The position numbers and the translations under genes are program-made. Shown here piece by piece: positions 46,479-57,843 of a stretch of 64,000 bases of DNA. The DNA is taken from contig CM065394.1 in the NCBI GenBank assembly GCA_033060915.1, forward strand, positions 19,427,501 through 19,491,500, given 5' to 3'. The notes beneath the pieces were generated by a model. That model did not search any database. It worked only from the letters and a program-made list of their open reading frames with translations, and was not told the DNA's origin. The DNA is from Euryodendron excelsum. Its lineage: Eukaryota > Streptophyta > Magnoliopsida > Ericales > Pentaphylacaceae. The number at the start of each line of letters is the position of its first letter. The first letter of the stretch is position 1.

Positions 46479-46606
46479 GAGTGTTTCCGCCACTCTAACG
46501 GCGGTCTCGTGATATAGGGATTTGTTGGCAATTTCCTATATTGACTTGTTTATGAGTATTTCCGCTACTCTGACGGCTGCGATGTTTGCGAGTATTTCTG
46601 CTACTC
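46479..46606 (-). repeat. Three hairpin-forming GAGTRTTTCYGCYACTC repeats in the S-family U3
   Basis: GAGTGTTTCCGCCACTC at 46479, GAGTATTTCCGCTACTC at 46554 and GAGTATTTCTGCTACTC at 46590. Each has a 5-bp inverted repeat around a 7-base loop. Counterparts occur at about 55819, 55964 and 56000 in the next S-family LTR, so the motif is a family feature. Confidence 0.7.
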
Positions 46607-46894
46607 TGATGGTTCGCAATCATTCCTGAGACTACCTGATCTCGGGAAACTGCTAAAGGGACTTAGCGCCTGAGAAGTCAACTTTCTTGGAAGGTGTGCC
46701 TAAACGAACATTTCTGCATTGGCAGGCTAGCAGGGGCCAAAGGTAGACCGTTCTACCATCTAGGGGACTTGGGGTCTCATCCCGGTCGATAGGTTTAAAG
46801 GGACTTACCGTCCCAAAGAGATTTTCTTCAAAAAATGTGCCGAATTAGATAGAATTTTCATCTCGAGAAATCAACTGTCTCAAGAGAAGGATTG

Positions 46895-47135
46895 GAATTG
46901 AAATTGGAAAGGGGACTTACCGTCTTCGGAAAGACGTGCCTGTTGGAATTAGAAAGAGGACTTATTGTTTTCGAAAAGACGTGCCTGATTTGGAATTGGA
47001 AAGGGGACTTACCATCTTCGGAAAGACGAGCCTATTTTCGAATTAGAAAGGGGACTTACCGTCTTCGGAAAGACGTGCTTGATAGAATTTGGAAAAGGGG
47101 ACTTACCGTTTTTAAAAAGATGTGCCTAATTTGAA
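46895..47135 (-). repeat. 47-bp tandem array in the S-family U3, five copies
   Basis: GGGGACTTACCGTCTTCGGA recurs at 46911, 46956, 47003, 47050 and 47097 (spacing 45-47 bp). Each unit contains CGTCTTCGGAAAGACG, a 6-bp stem with a 4-base loop. Distance from the LTR start (minus strand) is 190-430 bases, typical of an enhancer array. Confidence 0.8.
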
Positions 47136-47424
47136 ATTGGACCGAACAATGCCCCTAAGGGCATTTTGGTCATTTTGCCTCTATTTGGGCCTGGTGGGGC
47201 TGCGAAGCGATGAATAGACGGGATTGGATTTAGAGAATTGGTTTCGATTGGAATACATCTATATGGACTTGACTACAAGTCTGGACGGACTGTAGACTGC
47301 TGAGTGGTAAAAAATGGGATGCTTACAAATACGTTTTTAGTAATAAATTGCTTTAAAAGGATTTTTTTTGTCCATTGTAGGTATTTCAGGCTAAAAGGGC
47401 TAAAATGGGCCAAAAGTACAGGAA

Positions 47425-47700
47425 AACTGTTCGGACGGTGGTAAAACCGTCTGAACGGTGGATTGATTATTTGGATGCACTGTCCGAACTATCAATTCAA
47501 CGTTCGGATGCATTTTGGACGGAATGGGATACCGTCTGGACACTACGTTAGACAGGGGACCTACATAGTCGAGTTTTTGAGTATGAAGCCATTCTAGAGT
47601 CGTGTTCTTTTGTTCGAAGACCATTTGGACGGTCGACGGTCTGGTTAACTGTCTGGACGGTAAAATACCGTTCGAACGCATCGTCCAAAAGCACATCGAA
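47425..47700 (+). promoter_or_regulatory. Cluster of GGACGGT/ACCGTC motifs in the U3 of the element C LTR
   Basis: About ten words such as TTCGGACGGTGG, ACCGTCTGAACGGT, TTGGACGGTCGACGGTCTGG and CTGGACGGTAAAATACCGTT lie in 275 bp directly before the TATA box, in both orientations. The cluster replaces the CGATTG words of element A and the 20-bp array of element B at the same place. Confidence 0.55.
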
Positions 47701-47742
47701 CTCACACTGGATGCTTTTCAGGCGGTATGCATAGAATTTTAC

Positions 47743-47749
47743 TATAAAC
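47743..47749 (+). promoter_or_regulatory. TATA box of the element C LTR
   Basis: ACTATAAACC follows the GGACGGT cluster and precedes a poly(A) run and a leader. Confidence 0.5.
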
Positions 47750-48802
47750 CTAGCAGCATCAAAAAAAAAAAAATGCAAGTTGTTTTTTGGAAGAGGGGTT
47801 GCAGCGGATGAGAGAGAAATCCAAAAAGAATGTTTGGTTTTAGTTGTATTTGTTTTGGATTTTGTAGTTAGGATTTTTAGAAGGATGTTTGGGATAAAAT
47901 CTTACTGGATTTTTGTCTCATTCTTTGTTATCTTCCCTATTATTTTCTTCTAATCTAAACAAGAGTTTTTGTTCAATAAGTTATAGATTTATAGCTTTAG
48001 ATGTTAGTTATTCATATTTATAAGCTTTCTCCTATGAATTTTTCTTTCTAAACCCATTGTTTGGGTGTAAACGTGAAGATCTACCAAATGAGGCATGTGA
48101 CGAAAAAGGGGAGCTTCTAAATCTCATTGAATGTTTTGAGTGTATTTATTTTCTATTATTGGAATTGATTGTTGTAGAAAACTTAGATCTATAATCATGG
48201 TTTGATGAACTTGTGGTTTATTTTTAAGAATCTCACAAAGATAATTAAATCTAATTCCAATTAAAAGGGAACCCTAGATTTTAAAGCTAAACATTCTGAA
48301 TCAAGGATCCATTGGATGATTCTTGATTTGAGTTAACCTAAACTCCCGTTTTTAAATTGCATGCCAAAATTGGTAGGTTGGATCAATTACACCCGAACCC
48401 TTTTTGTTCCATTTTAAACCCTTACTCATGTTGCTTGAATCTCCATTGGCTTAAACTAATTTAGTTTTAATTACTTTAGTTTGCAGTAGAATTCACAAGT
48501 CTATTAAATTGCTTTTGTTAGATTTTTAATTTCAATTTAGTAATTTAATTATTGTTTTCGATTAATTACTTAGTTGATAGTACAAAACAATCCACATAAC
48601 CCTAAAGATTTTTGGTTTAGTTTTAATTCTTATAGATTCAATTCCATCATTGTCTTGTAATTTTAATTTGAATAATTCGTAAACTGTGCTTGTTACTATT
48701 GCTAGATTTGCACAAATCTCATAGGCGAATATGATAATGGGGATACTCTTATTTAAACTACAAACACCTTCAACGGGTGTGTTTGAAGGGCGTATCAAAT
48801 TT

Positions 48803-48820
48803 TGCTGCCGTTGCCGGGGA
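48803..48820 (+). promoter_or_regulatory. Primer-binding site of element C (tRNA-Asp type)
   Basis: TGCTGCCGTTGCCGGGGA lies five bases after the LTR end. The complement of the 3' end of plant tRNA-Asp is TGGCGCCGTTGCCGGGGA, so 16 of 18 positions fit. Athila/Tat-type elements commonly use this tRNA. Confidence 0.8.
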
Positions 48821-49327
48821 TTTGAAGGAATGAGCAAATTTCCAAAAAATTAAAATTAAAATTGCAAAAACAAGGTGAGAATTAATCACCCACCTCCAAG
48901 GGAAGCATCTACGACTTCAGGCCGGGGTAATTTATTCAACTCCATTGTGAAAACCATGTTAGGATTTTTAGTTCTTTCTTTTTCATAATTTCTTTTATTT
49001 GATTAATTAGTTTGCATTGCATCCTGCTAGGATCATTAGAGGAGATGAGATAGTGTGCGCCTTACTTTCTAATCGGTGGTATTATTGAGCATGTGGATTA
49101 GGAGTTTGGAGTTGAAAAGCAGTTGTTCGGTACATTGAGAAAAAGCCATTGTCCGACATTAACATTGCTTGTGTATGATATGTTGACAAGGATTGAGGCA
49201 TCTTGCTTTTGCATGTCCTATTGGGAACGAATCAACAATAGACGCTTGTTGCGAGTCAATCCACCATCACTAGTTAACACTCTTTCTTTTAGAATCTCTT
49301 TAGTAGTTGACCTAGGATCAATTCCTA

Positions 49328-50930
49328 TGGAGGACATAATTGAAGAGGGTAGGCTCCCTAATCTTGTTTCACCCAACCTTTTTCCATAAAATCCAAATGT
49401 ATTGCCTATTCCATCGATGGGTGGATTGCCACCCAATCCTCCTCTAAATCATGCACATGGCTTAAAGGGTGATAATATGGAAGGTGGGAGCATCTATGGA
49501 GACATAGGGGGTCCTCAATTTCGCACTTCAAGAGATTTCATGAACCCACCACGACAAGTGCCGAGTTTATATATTGTTTTTTCACCTCATTACGCCACCC
49601 TAAACATACGACCAGGTATGGTGTAGTTGCTTCCTCAGTTCCATGGGGTAGATTTAGAAAGGTCTTATGCCTTCATTAAGGAATTTGACGATGCCTGTTC
49701 ATTAGTGATGGACAACTCTTGGTCAAGGGAAATATTTTTTCTCAAAATTTTTTCTTTTTGTTTAAAAGACATAGCTAAGATATGGTTCAATTCTTTGAGA
49801 CTACTTTCCATCCACTCTTGGCAAGCCCTTTAAGGAGAGTTTTTGATAAAGTTTTTTTTGAAAAATAGAACGGAGGCATTTCGATGCCAAATCTCACAAT
49901 TTTCTCCCATGTTAGGAGAATCCTTTTTCCAATGTTAGGAGCATTTTAAAGAGCTTTTGGTTTCTTGTCCATATCATGGTTTTGCGGAATGACATATCAT
50001 CAACATCTTCTACACTTCTCTTATACCCCATTTAAAATAATTTGTTGAAACCATGTATGCGGGAACTTTCATAGATAAGCTACTGCACAAAGCTCATTCC
50101 TATTTTGACTTCCTTGCAAATTTGGCTCCCTATTGGGCAACCACCGGGACCCAAAATCTCGAGGCCCAACGCACTAGGGGTAAAATACCAGTTGAAAGAG
50201 GTTAAGGATGTGAATGCTAGGCTTGCCATTATGGTAAGAAAATTAGAAGCCTTAGAGTTTAAGAAGGTTAATTCAGTAGGCTTGCCATTATGGTAAGAAA
50301 ATTAGAAGCCTTAGAGTTTAAGAAGGTTAATTCAGTAGGGAGCGAAGAGCCTAAAGAAGCGTGTTATGTTGTGTGTGAGACCAAAGACCACGACCGATGT
50401 CGTGCTCGGTCATTTCGGGTATTAAGAAGGCCTGCATGGCTAGGTCAATACAATTAGCCACTACAATCGAGGAGGGGGAAATCCCTATTCTAACACCTAT
50501 AACTTGGGATGGAGGGATCATCCTAATTTTGGATGGTAAAATGAGGGGACTTCCAATCCCCAAGCTTATCAAGGAGGGTTTCACAACTCTCCATCTTATC
50601 AAGAACCTCCTCCACCATCACAACCACAACAATATCAACCTGCACTGGTTACATCATTCCTAACCCAACCAAAGCCCTTCCAACCTCGACCTCAAGCTCC
50701 ATCCAATGCATAGAAGGCCGTTGGAGGATACTCTCTAACAATTTATTCAAACTCAAGGAGGGGTAAATTCATGGGTTGATAAGACATTGGATGACATTAA
50801 GAGTCAATTAACTCTTCTCACACAAGCCTTGACCCTTAACGAGATGGGTAAGTTACCTGTATAACCTTGACCAAATCCATCTAGTCATGTGCATTCCACC
50901 AAGACCTTGAACCAACCATCCTCTAGCCAT
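49328..50930 (+). pseudogene. gag of element C, frame broken by a 59-bp duplication
   Basis: Starts MEDIIEEGRLPNLVSPNLFP, a stop, then PIPSMGGLPPNPPLNHAHGL, GGPQFRTSRDFMNPPRQVPS, and RSYAFIKEFDDACSLVMDNS as in element A. The capsid-like region continues to FNSLRLLSIHSWQAL, a stop. GTFIDKLLHKAHSYFDFLAN is followed by the NARLAIMVRKLEALE helix, where a perfect 59-bp duplication shifts the frame. The zinc-knuckle text (VVCETKDHD) is out of frame and its last Cys position is lost. The C-terminal part ends SSSHEQVQAITTLRNGKAID. Inactive. Confidence 0.85.
50220..50337 (+). repeat. Perfect 59-bp tandem duplication in the gag of element C
   Basis: The unit GGCTTGCCATTATGGTAAGA through AAGGTTAATTCAGTA occurs twice without a mismatch (50220-50278, 50279-50337). 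Because 59 is not a multiple of three it shifts the reading frame. The perfect identity points to a recent event. Confidence 0.97.
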
Positions 50931-51187
50931 GAGCAAGTTCAAGCCATCACTACCTTGAGAAATGGTAAGGCTATTGATAAGACTATCCTTCCTTGTGATA
51001 TAAAGGATAAGGGAGAGGCGTCTAAGGTAGTTGACGGTTCAATTGATAGAGGGGGAGAGGGAGAGGGAGAGCCTAATGATAAGAGTGAAGGTGCGGGAGT
51101 GTCAAGTGAGGAGGAGAAGAGGAGTGAGGAAAGGACTAGTGAGAGGAAAAAAAAAAGAGTGAGTCCATACCCAAGGGTGAAAAAGCC

Positions 51188-51781
51188 TTGAGGGATGAAC
51201 CTGAGATTTTTGCTCACGCCCCATTTCCTAATCGTCTAGCCAAACCAAAGAACCATTTGAATTTTGAGATTTATGAGACTTTCAAGCAAATCAAAATAAA
51301 TCTACCTCTCTTGGAAGCCATAAAACAAGTGCTCTCTTATGCTAAATTTCTTAAGGATTTATGCACTATCAAGAGGAGGTTAAATGTGAGAGAAAATGCC
51401 TTTCTTGTTAAGGATGTCCATTCTGTGGTCCAAGTTAAGACCTTTCCTAAGTATAAAGATCCGGATTGTCCTACTGTAATGTACATCATAAGAGACCATA
51501 GGATAGAGGATTGTCTTTTAGACTTAGGATTGAGTGTGAATTTGTTGTCATACTCGATGTATGAGCAATTAGAACTAGGTGAGCTTAAACCTACTACGAT
51601 CACACTCCAACTAGCGGATCGCTCTATCAAGGCCCCTAGGGGGATAGTGGAGGACGTCTTAGTGCAAGTTGATAAGTTTTATGACCCGGATGATTTTGTG
51701 GTTTTAGATACCCAACCGGTAGTAGACCCTAATGCCTGTCGCACCCCAATTTTTTGTACTCGAGAAAACACACACAAGTGA
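51188..51781 (+). pseudogene. Retropepsin region of element C, open frame cut by an S-family LTR
   Basis: An uninterrupted 197-codon frame: FAHAPFPNRLAKPKNHLNFE, INLPLLEAIKQVLSYAKFLK, TVMYIIRDHRIEDCLLDLGL, SVNLLSYSMYEQLELGELKP, IKAPRGIVEDVLVQVDKFYD. The active site D-L-G is intact, unlike A and B (N-x-G), so the protease domain looks functional up to residue 183. The last 15 codons (from CRTPIF) are LTR sequence starting at 51737. The frame therefore ends as a chimera and the RT that should follow is gone. It is the best preserved coding stretch in the window. Confidence 0.85.
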
Positions 51782-53269
51782 GAAAAACACGATACTCTCT
51801 CGTTAGAACTCATCATTCTAGAAGGACAAGTGCGACTAGGTTTGAACTAGAAATTGATTTGAATAAAGGCTTTTAGAAAAAGGTTTGGAGTTGCCACCTA
51901 ACTTTGTTAAGGTGAGTTAGGTCACCTAAAACTAAGCATAATTTGAATATTAAACTTAGAGTTTTTGAAAAAGGTTTTGGAAAACTTCCTCAAGAGAGGG
52001 TTTTTTAAAAAATAGGTTGTTTGGAAACCTTTGAAAAAATTTAAGTCTTTTTTGAGAATAACTCCGTTTTGATCTTTGACAACATTGATTCTAGGTTTGG
52101 AGGTTGGTTACATATAAGGAAGATATCCTAAGATCATCACCATATCCTACCATTTCGGTACCTACATGTCTATTCACACTAGGTCCACTCATTTAGAATA
52201 TTCGATTAACAAAAGTCTAATTATATCCACTTTGAAAAGAATTTGAAAAAAAGTTTGATATGTTGCATGTCATGTAAGTGCAATAAAAAGATTTCATTTT
52301 AAAAATAGGTTTGAAGGAAAGATTTGAACTTTGAAAGAGGTTATGAAAATTGAAAACTTGAAATAGATTGTGGAATTGCAAATTTGAAAAAGGTTGTGAA
52401 AATTGGAGATTTGAGAAAGGTTGTGACCACACCCATGAGGGTTGCCTACATATCCCTTTGTTAGGAATCAGGTTAGTCATAGTTCGGACAATAGTCCGAT
52501 TGAAAATAGACACTTGGAAGTCTTTAGAAAGCTTGACTTGAAAAGGTTTAATTTGAAACTTTGATTGAAAGTTTTGAAAATGAACTTAGAGTTTAAATTG
52601 ACTTTGATTTGAGAAGATTGAGTTAAGCTTTGAAATCATCTTGACCTAAGTTGGGGTTTGAAAACCATCTTGGTTTTTGAAAAGAGTTTTAGAAAAGAGT
52701 GGAAGCTTCCTAACTTTAGGGTTTGAATTGAACTAGGGTTTAGGTATCCTAGGGTTTAGATAACGTAGGGTTTAAAGCATGCAATTGGAAAAGTGTGATT
52801 TTAGAAAACTTAGAATTAGGAAAGATAGGATATAAGAAAGCTTTGAAAGTGGTTTAATTTGATTTAGAAACACTTGCCTTGGAATGTTTGGAAACGATTT
52901 GACCTGAATATTTGATTTGAAAGAATTTAGGAGGTTAAAGTTCGGAAAGATTGGATTTACGAAATCTTTGAATTAGAAAAGTTTCAAAATAGAAAAGTTC
53001 TATTTTAGAAAAGTACCAAATTAAGAAAGGTTTATTTTAGAAAAGTTTTAGTTTAGGAAAGTTTTGCAAATTAGGAAAGAGTTGGTTTTGAAAAAGGTTT
53101 TGAATTTGAAAGGTTTCGAATTTAGAAAGATTTGAAATTTGGAAGGATTTGGAAGTTTGAAATTAAGAAAGATTTGAAGGTTTGAAATTAGAAAAGGTTT
53201 GAAAGTTTGAAATTTAGGAAAGATTGGAATTAGGAAATATTTGACTCTTATTTCTTAAAGTAGAAGATT

Positions 53270-53845
53270 GGATTTTGTTTCCCAAAATAGATGATTTGAT
53301 TTTGTTTCCAAAGTTTGAGGATTTGGTTTGGTTTCTTAAATTAGAAGACTTGATTTGACATGGGATTGGAAAGATTGAGTTTTAAAAATATTAGATTTAG
53401 AAATCTATGATTTGGTGGAAATAGGGGAGTTTTGAAAATTTAAGATTTGATGTGAAAAATAGTTTTGGAAACGTATGATTTGAGGCAAAATAGAAAGTCA
53501 TGATTTTAAGAAAGAAACTAGGGTTTTCGAATCATGGTTCCAGGGATTGACTTGGAGGTTGAATTTTATTTTAAAAAATAGATGATTTGATTTTGTTTCC
53601 AAAGTTGGAGGATTTGGTTTGGTTTCCTAAATTAGAAGATTTGATTTGACATGGGATTGGAAAGGTTAAGTTTTGAAAATCTTGGATTTGGTGAGAAAAG
53701 AAGAGTTTTGAAAACCTAAGATTTGATGTAGAAAATAGTTTTGAAAACCTATGATTTGAGGCAAAATAGAAAGTCATGATTTTAAGAAAGGAACTAGGGT
53801 TTTCTAATCATGGTTTCTAGGGATTGACTTGGATTCCAAGACAAA
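53270..53845 (-). repeat. Tandem duplication with 291-bp period in the S-family LTR
   Basis: TAGATGATTTGATTTTGTTT starts both units (53288 and 53579). The shared text ends in AGGGATTGACTTGGA. The solo LTR and the copy at 62.8 kb have a single unit. Confidence 0.85.
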
Positions 53846-54947
53846 AAGTTTTTGAAAAGTGGATCTTTGAAAAGAGCCTTTCAGAAAGTAGATTTTTAGA
53901 AAGAGTTTTTAAAAAGTAGATTGAAAAGAGTATTTAGGAAGTAAATTTGCAAAATAATTTGGAAAGAGGTTTGAATATGGACTTTTACAAGTCACTTTGA
54001 ATATCTCACTTTCCTAAAACGATTCTAACCATAAAAGATTAGAACCATTCTAGGGTCGTGATTTTGAAAACAATAAGGATTTGAAATATAGACCATAATG
54101 ATCATATTGAATATCACACCTTCCTAAAATAACCCTAATCATGAAATGGCTAGAATCATCTTAAGATTGTGATTTTGATAAAAACAATTTAGGGTTTAAA
54201 CCCAAAATTTAGACCTCAATGGCCACAATGAATGTAACATTTTCCTAAAACAACCCTAATCATGGAATGACTAGAATCATCCTAGGAGTGTCATTTTGAA
54301 AACCAGTTTGAAAAGGGAGATTTTGAATACAAGTTTTGAAAGAGAGTTTTGACGTAAGTTTGAAAATAATTTTGAAAGCAATTTTGAATGGATGTATGAA
54401 TGTGACATACACAATGCAATAGGGTTGTGAACATATAAGGTTAGGCTTCACCATATAATCAAAGGGGCTGAACCCACACTATCAAAGGTTGAACTAGAAT
54501 AAAGCCCCCAGTACGGTGACCTTCAATGGTCCTTCCTAGTCATGAACCGAAAAATCCCTTGTTTTAAGCATGCAAGAAGGGGAGGTAGAAGATGGGGATT
54601 AAAATAGAAAAAAACCCAAGTTGGTTAGGAGAAAGACGAGAGAAGGGGGATTACATAAAAATAAATAGAAAACCAACCTCATATTCTTCTTGCTTTGATT
54701 GCTTGATTTGTTTTACTTTTCTTGAATCTTGAGAGCTTTGAAGTTACAGTACCTGAGTCTTCAATGGATGTTTGAAGGCTTATTTTTGAGTGTATAAAGT
54801 GTATAGAGGTTAGGGTTTGAGTGTATGGAGGCTAGGGCTTGAAGAGACTTGAGAAGATTAGGGTTTGGAGAGACTTCGAGCTCTAATTTCAGGGAGACAG
54901 TTTCTAGATTGAATTTGCAAACCCTTTTTATGTAGGGAGAGGGTTTG

Positions 54948-54956
54948 TATTTATAG
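54948..54956 (-). promoter_or_regulatory. TATA box of the left S-family LTR
   Basis: CTATAAATACAAACC on the minus strand at the conserved family position. Confidence 0.6.
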
Positions 54957-56199
54957 GCAACTAAAACAACCCTGGAGCTTGTTGTAGCAGGCCAGGGAAA
55001 ATATTACATTGGAGCCACTAGGAGTAGCACCAGCCACTTAGGAAAGTTTTTAGGGTGGCAAGAAATGTATCTTTCGACCCTTGGGACGCAAGGTAAAAGA
55101 TTTGGGCACCTGTTCAAGTGACTACCATGCAATTTTTGGCTTAGCTCCACTAGGAGTGACTCTAGAAAGTCTGGGTACCAAACTCGGCTAGGATTGAATG
55201 GGAACCCTCGAGAGAGTGCCTTAGAAGTAACTGGCTTGAGAAATAATGTTAGAATAGTCGAAAAGGTTGATCAGCCCACCAGGGGCAAAACGGTCAATTG
55301 AATCGAAAAAACACCATAATGGACTCGAAGTGACCTGTGAGAAGGCTTGAAGGTTAGAAACACTATTAAGAGTGTTCCGAGGGGTTTTCGGTTTAATACC
55401 GAAAGCTAATGTGGTTGGAAAAAGTGACCGGCCCACCAAGGGTAAAACGGTCATTTTGCACCGGGCTTGTCGGAATAGACTCGGAATGATTTAGAAAGGT
55501 GTAGGAAGGTTAGGAATACTATTAGAAGCATGCTTAAGAGATTATCGATTTGATACCCAGAGCTAGTGTGGTTCTCAAAGGCAATCAGATGCTTAGGGGT
55601 AAAATGGTTATTTTGACCGGTTGGTCTCGGAATTGATTCGGAACCGACTGGAAGACATTTGAACATGCTAGATTGTCTTTGAGACCATATTGGAAAGGTT
55701 GACTTATCACTCTAACGACTTCGATACTTTCTTAAAAAACGTGCTAGAAAGGCCTAAGGGGCAGTTTGGTTAATTTTCATCGGAGTGGGCTAGCAGGCAT
55801 TAGTGTTGACCCAGGTTTTGAGTGTTTCCGTCACTCTGACAGTGTATGACGAGTTGGTTTCGAAAGGTATCTCGTTCTTCAGTAAGTGTGTCACAGCCAA
55901 GAGGCGTGTTCGATCTTGTGACATAGAGGGTTTGTTGGCAATTTTCGATATCGACCTATTTGCGAGTGTTTCTGCCACTTTGACGGTTGCGATGTTTGTG
56001 AGTGTTTCTACCACTCTTACAGTATGTGTTCATTCCAGAGGTTGCCTAATCTTGGGAAGCTGCTAGATGGACTTATTGTCTGAGGGATCAACTTTCTCAA
56101 AAGGCGTGTTGGGTAGCAGACATTCTACATTAGCGGGCTAGCTAGCGCCAGTAGTGAACCGTTTTACCATCTGAGGGACTTTAGTTTTGTCTTGGTCGA

Positions 56200-56420
56200 C
56201 GGTGGAGCTAAAATAGCATATTTCACAGCCATGGCTTGGATGAGCTTAAACATCTCATTGATCTTGGTTCTTATTTTACTAACCTCCACTCGAGAGATTG
56301 AGGATGACTCATCAAGATTAGCGGGCATTAGCAAAGCCCTTTGTCAAGTAATGATTGGGACCCTAGATGGATATGAATCTTTCTTAGGAGCAATGATGAC
56401 TTTCTATGGTGTAGTCTTCG
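56200..56420 (-). pseudogene. gag N-terminal remnant of the S-family element
   Basis: Minus-strand text reads KVIIAPKKDSYPSRVPIIT, a stop, QRALLMPANLDESSSISRVE and VSKIRTKINEMFKLIQAMAV. The proline-containing start followed by an ESSS linker and a helix around INEMFKLIQAMA resembles the start of gag in Ogre/Tat-like plant elements, judged from memory of the pattern. It ends where the truncated LTR begins, so the deletion joined gag to U3. Confidence 0.5.
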
Positions 56421-57825
56421 TGAAAGAAAAAGAAAGAAAATAAAAATAAGGACACAAGCCACAAGTTAGTTTTTGATATTTAGAGAGTTTTATGCAATGC
56501 ATGTCCAAGGGATGTCCCTTATTGAGAGGGAAACTAAACGTGATGCGCTTGGCTCACTTTTTGGAGATAGAGGGTTTGCCCTTGTATGCAGATACTATAC
56601 TATTGATTAAGAACATACATTTATTCTTTCATTCATTCATGAAAAATAAAAAGGTACATTGAACTTTCGAGTTTAAATACAACGGAATCAAAATACATTT
56701 TAATAGGGGAAAGGGGGACATTTTCTTTTAGACTTCCACCTATCTACTTTTACATTTGAGATCCTAAACTACTCTTGAGTTTTCAGGTTCGCTTCGAGTT
56801 TGATGTCGAGGAGGTCATTGAGAGACCTTGTTGTTTGATTGCTCCTTGTCTTCTTGGCAATCTTATCTCCGGAAGCATAGAGGGATTGTGGCTCCTCTTT
56901 ATGGAATGACTTGAAATGCATGCCATGAGTCCTTAGGGTTACATGGGAACCCTTAGGATTTTGATAGGTTTAATGCAAGGGAGAGTGAACTTGGTGTTAC
57001 TCTCTTTGGGTTGATCATATGCATGAAAATGTAATGACTTGAGTTACTTTGGAACTCTTGCCTTGACATAAAATATTGAATGCATGAACATGTATACATA
57101 GATTAGAGAGAGAGAGAGAGAGAATATAATTGTAAAGTAAACATGTATGCATGAGCAGTTAGACAAGTATTATAATAGTAGGAATAAACAAGAATGAAGA
57201 AAAGTAAAGCAATCGCCCTTTCTTCCATAGTTTTAAAATTGATGTGCGTGTCTTAAATTTGGCAGAGGTTTGGCTATGTATGGTTTCTATTTGAGCATGA
57301 GGTTGAAGGTTTACTAATACTTCCTAAAAAGGCTTAGTTAATAGACCTTCAAACCTAGGCCCACTCCTTGAGATGGTGCCATTATAGGTTGGTGATCCAA
57401 GCAGGGGAACCATCAAGAGGCAGTAGACTAAGAAACTAACACAACATCTACCCACAACCGATATATCGTTCCCCTTTCTAACTATAAGGGACATATTCAG
57501 GTAGAGAAAAGAGTCCAAAAACTACCATACATCGTGTCCATTCCATCCTATTCATTCATGACATACATGACAATTAATATGACATAACATAAAAATGTGA
57601 ACAAAGGTCCACTTTCAAAAAACAAATATGCAAAAAGTCAGTACTTGAATGACAAACTTATTGCAAGGTATAATGATTGAATGTAATTGAATGCATGCTT
57701 TTGAAAACAGTTTTGAAAAGTTTGATTTTGAAAAATTTAAGGTGGACAGAATTGGACAAATTAATCAAAGACTCTAGATGAGTGAAGGGTGAAGAGACAT
57801 GATAATGGCCTAACCCTCTAAGTGT

Positions 57826-57843
57826 CCCTGGTGGAGTCGCCAA
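57826..57843 (-). promoter_or_regulatory. Primer-binding site of the S-family element
   Basis: Minus strand TTGGCGACTCCACCAGGG lies four bases after the LTR end. The GGCGACTCCAC core is the type seen after LTRs ending GGGGTGCGACA in Ogre/Tat elements, for which a tRNA-Arg primer has been proposed. Confidence 0.65.

Larger units (their letters stand above)
42595..47327 (-). mobile_element. Solo LTR of a giant-LTR (Ogre/Tat-like) family S, 4733 bp, with perfect 5-bp TSD
   Basis: On the minus strand it runs from TGTAAGCATCCCATTTTTTA to GGGCGTGATA. Flanking AATAC occurs at 42590-42594 and 47328-47332. The sequence on both sides rejoins as the element C LTR, so this is a clean insertion followed by LTR-LTR recombination. 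The family LTR shares its terminal 90 bases with 51737 and 57848. Its TATA box lies in the middle of the LTR on the minus strand. Frames inside it (for example 43045-43341 and 45208-45603) come from biased composition and are not genes. Confidence 0.9.
47333..48797 (+). mobile_element. 5' LTR of element C, remainder
   Basis: Continues after the solo LTR with GTTTTTAGTAATAAATTGC and a GTCCATTGTAGG-like block, and ends GGGCGTATCA just before the primer site. The middle shares AATCATGGTTTGATGAAC and AAGAATCTCACAAAGA with the element A LTR. Joined with the first 74 bases the LTR measures about 1.54 kb. Confidence 0.8.
42521..51736 (+). mobile_element. Element C: Ty3/Gypsy (Athila-like) retrotransposon inserted into element B, with solo LTR in its 5' LTR
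   Basis: The LTR start TGATTACACTCCAAAA abuts the interrupted B gag codon series. The 5' LTR resumes after the S-family solo LTR and ends before a tRNA-Asp-type primer site. Leader, gag and retropepsin follow on the plus strand, and at 51737 the element is cut by another S-family LTR. The RT, RNase H, integrase and 3' LTR are therefore not in the window. The host duplication next to the left end would be CCTGC (42516-42520), to be matched at the unseen right end. Confidence 0.85.
51737..56198 (-). mobile_element. S-family LTR (3' side, minus strand), U3 truncated
   Basis: Its outer end TGTCGCACCCCAATTTTT (plus view) sits inside the element C protease frame; flanking ATGCC would be the target duplication. 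It follows the solo LTR in order: GTTAGAACTCATCATTCTAG, the purine-rich quasi-repeat, the GGCTGAACCCACA block, TATA, and three GAGTGTTTCYGYCAC hairpins. It breaks off after CTTGGTCGAC, where the solo LTR has another 530 bases (the 47-bp array and LTR start). The missing U3 end, polypurine tract and most of the interior point to an internal deletion. Confidence 0.8.
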
